DNA from: Poriferisodalis sp022821985
Lineage (GTDB): Bacteria; Actinomycetota; Acidimicrobiia; Acidimicrobiales; Poriferisodalaceae
DNA: 64,000 nucleotides
Reading direction: 5' to 3'
Assembly: GCF_965219595.1 (NCBI RefSeq)
Contig: NZ_OZ244781.1
Span: 1,736,001-1,800,000 of the forward strand
The notes under the pieces were generated by a model. It was given only the letters and a program-made list of their open reading frames with translations. It was not told the DNA's origin and did no database searches. Position 1 is the stretch's first letter; the number at the start of each line of letters is the position of its first letter. The position numbers and the translations under genes were made by a program. Below, one piece after another: positions 16,624 to 24,300 of this stretch.

Positions 16624-17906
16624 TGTCTGCGTTCGATGCCTCGTCCCCAGCAAGCCCCCGCCCCCTCGACGGTGTCCGCGTCATCGAGCTGACCTCAGAA
16701 CGATGCGCGCTCGCAGGCAAGCTGCTCGCCGACATGGGCGCCGACGTCATCGTGGTCGAGCCGCCCGGCGGGTCGCCGATGCGCGCCTACGAGCCGTTCG
16801 CCGGCGACGAGCCCGATCGGGAACAGGCGCTGTGGTGGTGGCACTACAACACTTCCAAGCGCTCGGTCGTGCTCGACCTCGACGAGACCGTCGGTGCTGA
16901 TGACTTCCGCCGACTTGTGAGCACCGCCGACATGGTGATCGAAGCCGAGCCGCTCGGCCGTCTCGACGCAGCGGGGCTCGACTGGCGCCAGCTCGGCGCG
17001 GTTTCGCACGCGGCGACCGGCGCAGCCCAGCCCTCGACCGATGCCGGCAGGCGCAACGAACGGCTCATCTGGGTGTCGATCACGCACAACGGGCGAGAGC
17101 GCTCCGACCCTCCGGCCACCGATCTCACCGTGCTGGCTGAAGGCGGTCCCGTGTGGTCGTGCGGCTACGACGATCACACCATTCCTCCGGTGCGAGGCGG
17201 CGGCAACCAGGGCCTGCAGATGGCCTGCCACTACGCCGCCGCCACGCTGATGGCAGCGCTGATGTGGCGGGAGGACTCAGGCCGCGGGCAGCTCATCGAC
17301 GTCTCCATGCTCGCTGCCGCCAATCTGACCTGTGAGTTCGCGACCTACTTCTGGCTGAACCAGCAGGTCGATGTGCAGCGCCAGACCGGCCGCCACGCCC
17401 TTCCGCAGATCTCCGAGCCCACCCAGGTGCGCTGTGCAGACGGGCGCTGGCTCAACACCGGCGTGCCGCCCCGGCGCGGACCCGAGTTCGCAGCCCTCTC
17501 AGGGTGGCTGGCCGAGTTGGGCCTAGCCAGCGAGTGCCCCTATACCGAGCTGCTGAAGCTGGGCGAGAGCTATGAGCAGATCGACATCCTGCACCTCGAC
17601 GCCGATCCGCTCAGCGCGGAAGTGTTCGGAGCCGGCCGCGACACCATCAACTTCCTTGCCGAGCGCCTCGGCGCTCACGAACTGTTCGTGGGCTTGCAGT
17701 CGATCGGCCTCGCCTGCGGCATCGTCTATTCGCCAGAGGAGATGCTGGCCGACGAGCACTTCGTGGCCCGGGGCTTTCCCGTCGAGATCGATCACGACGG
17801 CACCCCGGTCACCTACCCAGGCGCGCCCTACAGGTTCTCAGCCACGCCGTGGCGCTCCACACGGGCGCCACGTCTCGGCGAGCACCAGGATCTGCTCGCC
17901 GACTGA
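16623..17906 (+). CDS. CaiB/BaiF (family III) CoA-transferase, possibly non-catalytic partner
   Basis: A 427-residue family III CoA-transferase starting with 'GVRVIELTSERCALAGKLLADMGADVIVVEPPGG'. In the region matching the active site it reads 'GGGNQGLQMACHYAAATLMAAL', with no Asp at the position filled by Asp190 in the upstream paralogue. It may therefore be a structural partner, as in heterodimeric members of the family. It starts on the last base of the upstream stop codon (TGATG). Confidence 0.85.
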   Translation: MSAFDASSPASPRPLDGVRVIELTSERCALAGKLLADMGADVIVVEPPGGSPMRAYEPFAGDEPDREQALWWWHYNTSKRSVVLDLDETVGADDFRRLVSTADMVIEAEPLGRLDAAGLDWRQLGAVSHAATGAAQPSTDAGRRNERLIWVSITHNGRERSDPPATDLTVLAEGGPVWSCGYDDHTIPPVRGGGNQGLQMACHYAAATLMAALMWREDSGRGQLIDVSMLAAANLTCEFATYFWLNQQVDVQRQTGRHALPQISEPTQVRCADGRWLNTGVPPRRGPEFAALSGWLAELGLASECPYTELLKLGESYEQIDILHLDADPLSAEVFGAGRDTINFLAERLGAHELFVGLQSIGLACGIVYSPEEMLADEHFVARGFPVEIDHDGTPVTYPGAPYRFSATPWRSTRAPRLGEHQDLLAD

Positions 17907-17909
17907 ACG

Positions 17910-17945
17910 CCGCAGCACAGTCAGCAGTCTGCTAGGCAGCTGCGG
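17910..17945. terminator. Inverted repeat between convergent genes, possible bidirectional terminator
   Basis: CCGCAGC at 17910-17916 pairs with GCTGCGG at 17939-17945. A smaller inner AGCA/TGCT dyad lies between them. It sits between two convergent genes; no U-tract is visible, so termination is only inferred. Confidence 0.3.
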
Positions 17946-19044
17946 TCACTGGTTCGGTGGCGGCGAGGCCCACGGGCGGGGCGTCCCACTCCTTGAGCAC
18001 AGGCAGCACCTCGGTGGCGAACAGATCGCGGTTGCGGCGCGCCTCGGTCCAGGTCATGCCGGCGTAGCAGAGGTTCGGGAAGAACGCCGCCATGTCGATC
18101 TTGTCCTTGATGATCTGCAGCTTCTCAAGCACCTGATCTGGCGTCCCGTAGGGCATGAGCCGGGTGAAGTCCTCGGCAGCGCCACGGGCCCCGTGGCGGT
18201 CGATGTACTTCGAGATGCCCTCGTAGAACTCGTAGCCCTTGACGCCTTCGTGCGGCCGCTTGGGCCCGAACTCGTAGTGCTTCATCACCGTGCCGTAGTA
18301 GTTGCCGATGTGCTCCATCGCCTTCTCCTCGGCACGATCTGCGTTGGTGTCCACCCAGCAGAAGCCGCCTGACAGGGGCGGGGGCGGCGGTGCAGTGTGG
18401 TGCTTGGCCCACTCGCCGTGGTACGCGGCGAAGTCGGATTCGACGATCTCCCAGGGCTTCTGGGGGATCACCAGCAGGCCGATGCCGAGCTGTGCCATGA
18501 GCGGCATGCCTTCAGGCGACACGGCAGCGGCGTAGGTGCGTCCCTTGAACGAGTGCTCCGGCCGGGGGCGGATCTCACGGCGGGGCTGGGTGACGAACTC
18601 GCCGTCGTGCTCCACATAGCCCTGCTCGAGGCCCTCGATGAGCATCTTGGCGTACTCCAGGAACCGCTCCCGGCTGGAGTTCATGTCCACCCGGAAGCCC
18701 TCGTACTCGATCCGCGCCAGGCCGCGGCCGATGCCCAAGATCAGCCGGCCGTCGGACAGGTTGTCGAGCATCGTGACCTGCTCAGCGACGCGCATCGGGT
18801 CGTGCCACGGCAGCACGATGACCGCGGTGCCGAGCTGCAGGTTTGTCTTGCCGGCGACCCAGGTCAGGAACTGCACCGGGTCGGGGCACATCGTGTAGTC
18901 GGTGAAGTGGTGCTCCACCGTCCAGATCGAGTCGAAGCCGAGATCCTCGGCCTCCTCGACCATGCGGATCTCCTGCTCCCAGACCTCGCGGTCCGAGAGT
19001 GCGTTCTCCGGATTCTGAAAAACAGCCGAGTAACCGACGTGCAT
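17932..19044 (-). CDS. LLM class flavin-dependent oxidoreductase
   Basis: A 370-residue luciferase-like monooxygenase-fold protein. Family features include 'EEAEDLGFDSIWTVEHHFTDY' near residue 25, 'LQLGTAVIVLPWHDPMRVAEQ' and 'LSDGRLILGIGRGLARIEYEGF'. The ATG at 19044 starts the normal N-terminus MHVGYSAVFQNPE; the frame continues upstream to 19083 without support. It is divergent from the SCO6745-like gene, leaving a shared 217-bp promoter region. Confidence 0.87.
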   Translation of the reverse strand: MHVGYSAVFQNPENALSDREVWEQEIRMVEEAEDLGFDSIWTVEHHFTDYTMCPDPVQFLTWVAGKTNLQLGTAVIVLPWHDPMRVAEQVTMLDNLSDGRLILGIGRGLARIEYEGFRVDMNSSRERFLEYAKMLIEGLEQGYVEHDGEFVTQPRREIRPRPEHSFKGRTYAAAVSPEGMPLMAQLGIGLLVIPQKPWEIVESDFAAYHGEWAKHHTAPPPPPLSGGFCWVDTNADRAEEKAMEHIGNYYGTVMKHYEFGPKRPHEGVKGYEFYEGISKYIDRHGARGAAEDFTRLMPYGTPDQVLEKLQIIKDKIDMAAFFPNLCYAGMTWTEARRNRDLFATEVLPVLKEWDAPPVGLAATEPVTAAA

Positions 19045-19235
19045 GACGTGCCCCCTACCTCTGGCCGCTTGTGCCGCGACCAAAATCTAATGTTAGGCAG
19101 ATTCTCGACCTTCCGTGGCCGGGCCGAAGCCGTTGCCGCGATGTGCGTACGTGCTGCCGCAGAGCCAGCACGTTTCACGCGCAGTGGAGCCATGCACGGT
19201 CGAGGACCCGACGGTTAGCGTCGGTCCGAATCGAA

Positions 19236-19255
19236 GCAGGAGAACGCAGGAGAAC
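19236..19255 (+). promoter_or_regulatory. Tandemly duplicated ribosome-binding segment
   Basis: GCAGGAGAAC occurs twice in direct succession. The second AGGAGA is suitably spaced (about 8 bases) from the ATG at 19262, so the downstream copy is the likely Shine-Dalgarno. Confidence 0.45.
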
Positions 19256-19261
19256 ACGGTT

Positions 19262-20005
19262 ATGGAGACAACGGCGGTAGCGCGCAGCATGCGCGGCTCA
19301 GTGGGAATGCTGGCGATGGACTGGCTGATGGACCCGTCCACCCTGGAGAAGGCCGCGCAGCGTGGCATGGCCGAGGGCCTCGGGGCGTATGCAACCGGCC
19401 GGCTGGGTGTGCTCGGCGAGTGCCCGGTCGACAACGTGATCGGCGCAGCGTTCTTCTGGAATCCCGACACCATGCGCTCGGCCGTCGAAGCGGGCCGCGC
19501 GGTCATGAGCCCGTCGCAGGGGGCGCTGATCTGGGCCGACATCTGCACCGAGTACGGCGAGAAGCGACTCGCCGGGATGGAGGGCGCGGAGCGTTTGGGG
19601 GAGCTGCTCGAGCGGGTCGTCGACGCTGCAGTTCCCCAGGGTGCGCCGACCTTTGTCGGCTGGCGGGATATGCCTCGACCAGGCCAACCCGGCCCGGCTC
19701 ATGCCTTCTTCATGGCACAGATCATGCGCGAGCTGCGCTTCGGCCGGCATGCGGTTGCCGTGCAGGCGCTGGGCATGGGGCCGCTCGAGGCGATCCTGTC
19801 GGGTCCTGCCGGCGAATGGAATGCCGAGTTCTTCGGCTGGCCCAAGCCCTACCCCGACGTCAGTGATCTCGGCGATGCCCGCGAGGAGATCGAGTCGCTC
19901 ACCGACAAGCTGCATGCGCCCGACTTCGAGTGCCTGACGCCCGATGAGCGGGCCGAAGTGCGCGAGCTGGCCAAGGCGGCGCGATTCCACAATCCCGACG
20001 AGTAG
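19262..20005 (+). CDS. SCO6745/SalK-like conserved helical protein
   Basis: A 247-residue mostly helical protein of the actinobacterial SCO6745 (SalK) family, whose biochemical role is not established to my knowledge. Visible family blocks are 'MLAMDWLMDPSTLEKAAQRG', 'YATGRLGVLGECPVDNVIGAAFFWNP' and 'MRELRFGRHAVAVQALGMGPLEAIL', ending in a helical tail. The ATG is chosen for its position after duplicated AGGAG sites. It is divergent from an LLM oxidoreductase, an association that may be functional. Confidence 0.78.
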   Translation: METTAVARSMRGSVGMLAMDWLMDPSTLEKAAQRGMAEGLGAYATGRLGVLGECPVDNVIGAAFFWNPDTMRSAVEAGRAVMSPSQGALIWADICTEYGEKRLAGMEGAERLGELLERVVDAAVPQGAPTFVGWRDMPRPGQPGPAHAFFMAQIMRELRFGRHAVAVQALGMGPLEAILSGPAGEWNAEFFGWPKPYPDVSDLGDAREEIESLTDKLHAPDFECLTPDERAEVRELAKAARFHNPDE

Positions 20006-20018
20006 CGGGGACTGCACG

Positions 20019-20507
20019 TCAGGCGACGGTCGCAGGCTCCTCGCTTGGCGCCCACTGCTCGAGCGGTGCGGCTTCGCTGACCATTTGCAGGCCGAGGGCG
20101 GCGAGAGCTCGTTCGACCTCGTCGGGCTTGGCGGGCCGGTAGATGTCGGTGAGCCGTTTGGCGTGCGAAGGGCGCATGCCGATGCGGCCCGCCAACTCTG
20201 CAGCGGTGACGCCTTGAGCCAGCATGGCCTCGTGGAGCGCGAACTGCGAAGCCACCCCGGGCGACACCGCCACGACGACCTGACCCGGCGCCGGCTCGCT
20301 TGGCTCTGGCAGCGGTTGGGCGTCGTACACGCAGAAGTTGAGCGCCGTCTCGAGGCAGTCACGTAGTCGGCCGTTCACCTCTTCGAGCGTGTCTCCGCAG
20401 GTGTGCGCCCCGTGTACATCAGGAAACGTTGCGTTGTAGCCCTCCCGGCCGGTGTCGCGCAGGTGCTCTTCGTCGAGTTCGACAGTGCACGGATACGCAT
20501 GCGGCAT
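20019..20507 (-). CDS. hicB: HicB-family antitoxin
   Basis: A 162-residue antitoxin. Residues 1-60 form the partial RNase-H-like HicB domain ('YNATFPDVHGAHTCGDTLEEV', then 'RLRDCLETALNF'). Residues 85-150 form a helix-turn-helix DNA-binding part ('MLAQGVTAAELAGRIGMRPSHAKRL'). It neutralises HicA and represses the operon. It follows hicA after three bases. Confidence 0.88.
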   Translation of the reverse strand: MPHAYPCTVELDEEHLRDTGREGYNATFPDVHGAHTCGDTLEEVNGRLRDCLETALNFCVYDAQPLPEPSEPAPGQVVVAVSPGVASQFALHEAMLAQGVTAAELAGRIGMRPSHAKRLTDIYRPAKPDEVERALAALGLQMVSEAAPLEQWAPSEEPATVA

Positions 20508-20510
20508 GTC

Positions 20511-20717
20511 TCAGAACTCCTGCTTGTCGATTCCCAGATCGCGCAGAATGCTGCGAAACGTCCCTGGCTTCATCTCGCCTCTCGGCAGTGTGGTCTTGCG
20601 ATCTCCCAGCCACACCTCGGCGTGGCTGCCCTTGCCGTGGTCAGGCCGATACTCGATCTGCAGCCCACGCTTGCGAGCGTAGCGGCGGAGTCTGCGCAGG
20701 AATTCCTGGTCGGTCAC
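20511..20717 (-). CDS. hicA: HicA-family mRNA interferase toxin
   Basis: A 68-residue toxin with a double-stranded RNA-binding-like fold. The catalytic His sits in 'GKGSHAEVW', followed by 'KTTLPRGEMKPGTFRSILRDLGI', the classical HicA pattern. The GTG at 20717 gives the typical small size and N-terminus MTDQEFLRRLRRYA; the frame remains open to 20990 but that extension overlaps the divergent LLM gene. Toxin precedes antitoxin, the normal hicAB order. Confidence 0.88.
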   Translation of the reverse strand: MTDQEFLRRLRRYARKRGLQIEYRPDHGKGSHAEVWLGDRKTTLPRGEMKPGTFRSILRDLGIDKQEF

Positions 20718-20764
20718 TGCTCGCCATACCAACCGAGTCGGCAATGTGCGGCAAGCGAATTTCG

Positions 20765-20786
20765 GCGCCGCGGGAATCCGCGGCGC
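20765..20786. promoter_or_regulatory. GC-rich hairpin upstream of hicA
   Basis: A perfect 9-bp inverted repeat, GCGCCGCGG and CCGCGGCGC with a GAAT loop, lies in the 127-bp region between divergent hicA and the LLM gene. It could be an operator for HicB or a leader hairpin; the sequence alone does not decide. Confidence 0.4.
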
Positions 20787-20844
20787 TGATCGGCCATGAT
20801 GTTCGCCGCCGCGCCGCCCGAGCGCGGCGGACAGGGGCTTCCAG

Positions 20845-21696
20845 ATGAGATTCGGCCTGATCTCAGCGAACTTGATGGGCAACGTCGATGGCGCTGCGGC
20901 GCAGGAGACCGCGCAGACCGCTGAGGAAGTCGGCTTCGATTCGCTGTGGGCGATCGAGCACGTGGTGGTACCGAAGTCGTACAGCTCCACCTACCCCTAC
21001 GACGACGGCGGGCGCCTGTTCAAGGGCGCCAGCCAGCTCGATCACTCCGACCCGCTCATCTGGCTGGCCTATGCCGCCGCAGTGACCACCCGCATCCGCC
21101 TGGCGACCGGCATTCTCATACTGCCCCAGCGCAACCCCCTGATCCTGGCAAAGGAGATCGCCTCGCTCGACCGCCTGTGCGGCGGGCGTTTCGACTTCGG
21201 CATCGGCGTGGGATGGCTGCGCGAAGAGTTCGACGCACTCGGCGTGCCCTTTGATCGTCGGGGTGCGCGCACCGACGAGTACATCGCGGCGCTGCGCGTG
21301 CTGTGGACCGAGGAGGAAGCCGAGTTCCACGGCGAGTTCGTGGACTTCGACCCGGTCTACTCTCAGCCCAAGCCCATCCAGCAGCCGGTGCCGATCCTGG
21401 TAGGCGGCCACAGCGACCGCGCCGCCCGGCGCGCCGGTGAGCTCGGCAACGTGTTCTTCCCGGCCGAACGGCCTGCTGAGGTGCTCGCGGGGCTCTTCGA
21501 AGCGACGCGTCGCTATGCCGAGGCCGCGGGACGCGACCCAAGTGAGATCGAGATGTGGACGACCGGCGGGACCGACCGCGCTCACCTCGATCAGCTCGTC
21601 GAGCTCGGCGTCAGCCAGGTGATGGTGCCCGGGCGCAGACCGCCCCAGCTCGGCGAGACATACGGGCAGATCCTCGCTGATTATGCGGATGCCTGA
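20845..21696 (+). CDS. LLM class F420-dependent oxidoreductase
   Basis: A 283-residue compact LLM protein close to the mycobacterial F420 subfamilies. Motifs include 'ETAQTAEEVGFDSLWAIEHVV', 'RIRLATGILILPQRNPLILAKE', 'DRLCGGRFDFGIGVGWLREEF' and 'PVPILVGGHSDRAARRAGELG'. It is transcribed toward the carboxylase gene. The short length matches the TIGR03619-like group. Substrate unknown. Confidence 0.87.
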   Translation: MRFGLISANLMGNVDGAAAQETAQTAEEVGFDSLWAIEHVVVPKSYSSTYPYDDGGRLFKGASQLDHSDPLIWLAYAAAVTTRIRLATGILILPQRNPLILAKEIASLDRLCGGRFDFGIGVGWLREEFDALGVPFDRRGARTDEYIAALRVLWTEEEAEFHGEFVDFDPVYSQPKPIQQPVPILVGGHSDRAARRAGELGNVFFPAERPAEVLAGLFEATRRYAEAAGRDPSEIEMWTTGGTDRAHLDQLVELGVSQVMVPGRRPPQLGETYGQILADYADA

Positions 21697-21725
21697 GGCT
21701 GAGCCGAACGGCGAAGCCGTGGCCA

Positions 21726-21760
21726 GAGCGGCCCGTGAGCGCAGCGAACAAGAGCGGAAA
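21726..21760 (+). repeat. Dispersed intergenic repeat, copy 1
   Basis: The block GAGCGGCCCGTGAGC followed by GAACAAGAGCGGAAA recurs at 23388-23440, on the other side of the carboxylase gene and in the same orientation. The 15-base part is identical; the spacing differs. Confidence 0.5.
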
Positions 21761-21795
21761 TAATGGCGAGGAGGCTCTAGTGCAGGAGGCAAGCA

Positions 21796-23376
21796 ATGGC
21801 TGAATACGGCGACGGCGACGCGATCAGCCACGAGCAACGGGTTGCCGAGATGCAGGCCCGAGCCGAGGTGATCCGGCGGGACATGGGCGGCGCGTCGAAG
21901 GTCCGCGCCATGGAGGCCGAAGGCGACCGGACGATCCGCCAGCACATCGATGCGTTCCTCGACGACGGCTCCTTCCGTGAGATCGGCACGTTCAGCCGGT
22001 CGCTCCGTCCCGAGATGCGCGACATCACGCCCGGCGACGGCAAGATCGGCGGGCACGGCAATGTGGACGGCCGGCCGGTGGCAGTGTTCGGTGACGACAT
22101 CACCGTGCTGCGCGGCTCGAGCTCCATCGTGGGCACTCGCAAGGAAACCCGCCTCTACGACCGCGCGCTCACCATGGGCATTCCTGTCGTGCACTTCGGC
22201 GAGACCGGCGGCGGCCGCATTCCCGATCTCATGGGTTCGGAGGGCATCTCCGAACCCGGTGCCATGTTCGAGATGGCCCAGCGGCGTCACCGGGTGCCGA
22301 TGGCCACCATGATCTGCGGCCAGTCGTTCGGCGGCTCGTCGTTCGTGTCGGCCATGAGCGACTACGTGGTCATGGTGCGCGGCTCGTGCTTGGCAGTCAC
22401 CTCGCCGAAAGTGTTCGAGATCGCCACCGGCGAGGTCATCTCATTCGAGGACGTGGGCGGTGTGGACGTGCACGCTCGCATCACTGGGCAGATCGATCTC
22501 GGCGTCGACACCGACGAGGAGGGGTATGAGGCAGTCCGGCGGTGGCTGTCGTACATGCCGTCGAATGCGTGGCAGCCAGCGCCACGGGCCGAGCCGACAG
22601 GAGATGACGGACCCGACCCCCAGCTTGCCAAGATGGTGCCGGCCCGGCGCACCCGCGGCTACGACATGCGACGCGTCGTCGCCCGCATCTGTGACCCGGG
22701 GTCCGTCTTTGAGATGCAGCCGAACTACGCCCGCAATGTGGTGTGCGCGCTCGCCCGGCTGGACGGGTACGCGGTGGGCGTCATTGCCAACAACCCGATG
22801 TTTCAGGCGGGAACCCTCGACCCGCAGGCCTGCCACAAGGTCATTCGCCTCGCGACCGTGTGCGACTCATACAACATCCCCATGATCTTCCTGGTGGACG
22901 TGCCGGGTTTCATGGTTGGCAAACGCGTCGAGCACGACCTGATGCTCCACTGGGGCATTCGCATGATGCATGCGCTGCAGAATGCGTCCACGCCCACGCT
23001 CACGGTGTGCCTGCGCAAGGCATTCGGCATGGCTTGGCAGGCCATGAACGGCTCCCGGATGCCGAGCCATGGCATCTACTGCTGGCCTGGTGCGGAGGTC
23101 GGCTTCATGGATCCTGAAGTCGGCGTGAACGTGGCGTTCGGCTCGAAGCTCTCGCGCATCGCCGATCCCGACGAGCGCGAGGCCGAGCGGCTGAAGCTCG
23201 TGGCCGAGGTGGCTGAGGCGACGAACCCCTTCGAAGCAGCCGGCACGATGCGCATCGACGAGATGATCGACCCGGCCGACACCCGCAGTGTGCTCATCTC
23301 GGACATTCGGATGCTGGCCAATCGGCCGGTGCCGCCGCCCGAGCAGCGACCGCTCAGCTACTGGCCGAGCTGCTGA
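21796..23376 (+). CDS. Acyl-CoA carboxylase, carboxyltransferase (beta) subunit
   Basis: A 526-residue biotin-dependent carboxyltransferase of the PccB/AccD type. It transfers carboxyl from biotin to an acyl-CoA. The N-terminal half shows 'DDITVLRGSSSIVGTRKETR', 'HFGETGGGRIPDL' and 'ICGQSFGGSSF'; the C-terminal half shows 'FLVDVPGFMVGKRVEHD', 'LRKAFGMAWQAM' and 'WPGAEVGFMDPEVGVNVAF'. No biotin carboxylase/BCCP subunit is adjacent, so the partner must be encoded elsewhere. The ATG at 21796 follows a GAGGAGG-like site by a short distance. Confidence 0.88.
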   Translation: MAEYGDGDAISHEQRVAEMQARAEVIRRDMGGASKVRAMEAEGDRTIRQHIDAFLDDGSFREIGTFSRSLRPEMRDITPGDGKIGGHGNVDGRPVAVFGDDITVLRGSSSIVGTRKETRLYDRALTMGIPVVHFGETGGGRIPDLMGSEGISEPGAMFEMAQRRHRVPMATMICGQSFGGSSFVSAMSDYVVMVRGSCLAVTSPKVFEIATGEVISFEDVGGVDVHARITGQIDLGVDTDEEGYEAVRRWLSYMPSNAWQPAPRAEPTGDDGPDPQLAKMVPARRTRGYDMRRVVARICDPGSVFEMQPNYARNVVCALARLDGYAVGVIANNPMFQAGTLDPQACHKVIRLATVCDSYNIPMIFLVDVPGFMVGKRVEHDLMLHWGIRMMHALQNASTPTLTVCLRKAFGMAWQAMNGSRMPSHGIYCWPGAEVGFMDPEVGVNVAFGSKLSRIADPDEREAERLKLVAEVAEATNPFEAAGTMRIDEMIDPADTRSVLISDIRMLANRPVPPPEQRPLSYWPSC

Positions 23377-23387
23377 GGCCCGGGCCC

Positions 23388-23440
23388 GAGCGGCCCGTGA
23401 GCCCAATCGCACGAAATACGGGAACAAGAGCGGGAAACAA
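23388..23440 (+). repeat. Dispersed intergenic repeat, copy 2
   Basis: Second copy of the block described at 21726: GAGCGGCCCGTGAGC, an insertion-like spacer, then GAACAAGAGCGGGAAA. The rest of the 212-bp gap to the ABC ATPase shows nothing I can identify. Confidence 0.45.
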
Positions 23441-23588
23441 CGGGTGCGGTTCACCTGGCTGAGTAGCCCACGGACTAGCCAGCGAGCAGTAGCGTCTTGG
23501 AGCAATGCCGAGCGACCATGATGACGGTCGAGAGTTTCAGTAGTTCGTACCATTACCGACGTCGGCAGCGACTGGGGAGATCTCTGAG

Positions 23589-24290
23589 GTGATCGATCTC
23601 GAAGGCGTCACGAAGCACTACGAGGTGGGTCCCGTGCTGGTCACGGCGCTGGCCGGTATCGACCTGCACGTCGATACCGGAGAGTTCGTGGTCGTGCTTG
23701 GTGCATCCGGCAGCGGCAAGACCACGACGCTCAACATCATCGGTGCCCTGGACGTGCCGTCGTCTGGCAAGGTGACCGTCGGGGGACGCGATCTCACCAC
23801 GTCAAGCCGCAGCGAGCTCTTTGCGCTGCGGCGCGAGACGGTCAGCTTCATCTTCCAGAGCTTCAACCTCTTCCCGGGTTTGACCGCAACCGAGAACGTC
23901 GAGTTCGGCATGGACGTCTCCGGCAAGAGCGGATCGGCCGATCCTGCCGACATACTCGACTCCGTCGGGCTCGGCCACCGGCTCGGTCACTTCCCGCATG
24001 AGCTGTCGGGCGGTGAGCAGCAGCGCGTCGCCATTGCGCGAGCACTCGCCACCGGCAACCCGGTGCTGCTCGCTGACGAGCCCACAGGCGAGCTGGACTT
24101 CAAGACGGGTGCCCAGATTCTCGAATTGCTCGCCGAGCAAGCCAACCAGGACCGGGCAGTGCTCGTGGTGACCCACAACCGCGAGATCTCCCGGATGGCC
24201 GACCGCGTCGTGGAGATGAGCAGCGGGCAGATCATCAGCGACGGTCCACCCGAGGGCGGCAAAACCCCGCTGTCCGAACTGCACTGGTAG
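23589..24290 (+). CDS. ABC transporter ATP-binding protein (MacB/LolD-like)
   Basis: A 233-residue ATPase of the type that drives FtsX-fold permeases. Walker A is GASGSGKTT near residue 39, the Q-loop lies in 'FIFQSFNLFPGLTATENV', the signature is LSGGEQQRVAIARAL and Walker B is VLLADEPTGELD, with the H-loop in VVTHN. The GTG at 23589 is 9 bp after a GGGGAG site. The permease begins 10 bases after its stop, so the two form an operon. Likely role: mechanotransmission export of a lipid, peptide or drug. Confidence 0.9.
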   Translation: MIDLEGVTKHYEVGPVLVTALAGIDLHVDTGEFVVVLGASGSGKTTTLNIIGALDVPSSGKVTVGGRDLTTSSRSELFALRRETVSFIFQSFNLFPGLTATENVEFGMDVSGKSGSADPADILDSVGLGHRLGHFPHELSGGEQQRVAIARALATGNPVLLADEPTGELDFKTGAQILELLAEQANQDRAVLVVTHNREISRMADRVVEMSSGQIISDGPPEGGKTPLSELHW

Positions 24291-24300
24291 GCCCGCAGCC

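Noticed and set aside
19087..19096. Short CTAA-TG-TTAG dyad between divergent genes
   Set aside because: Only 4-bp arms; too short to claim as an operator.
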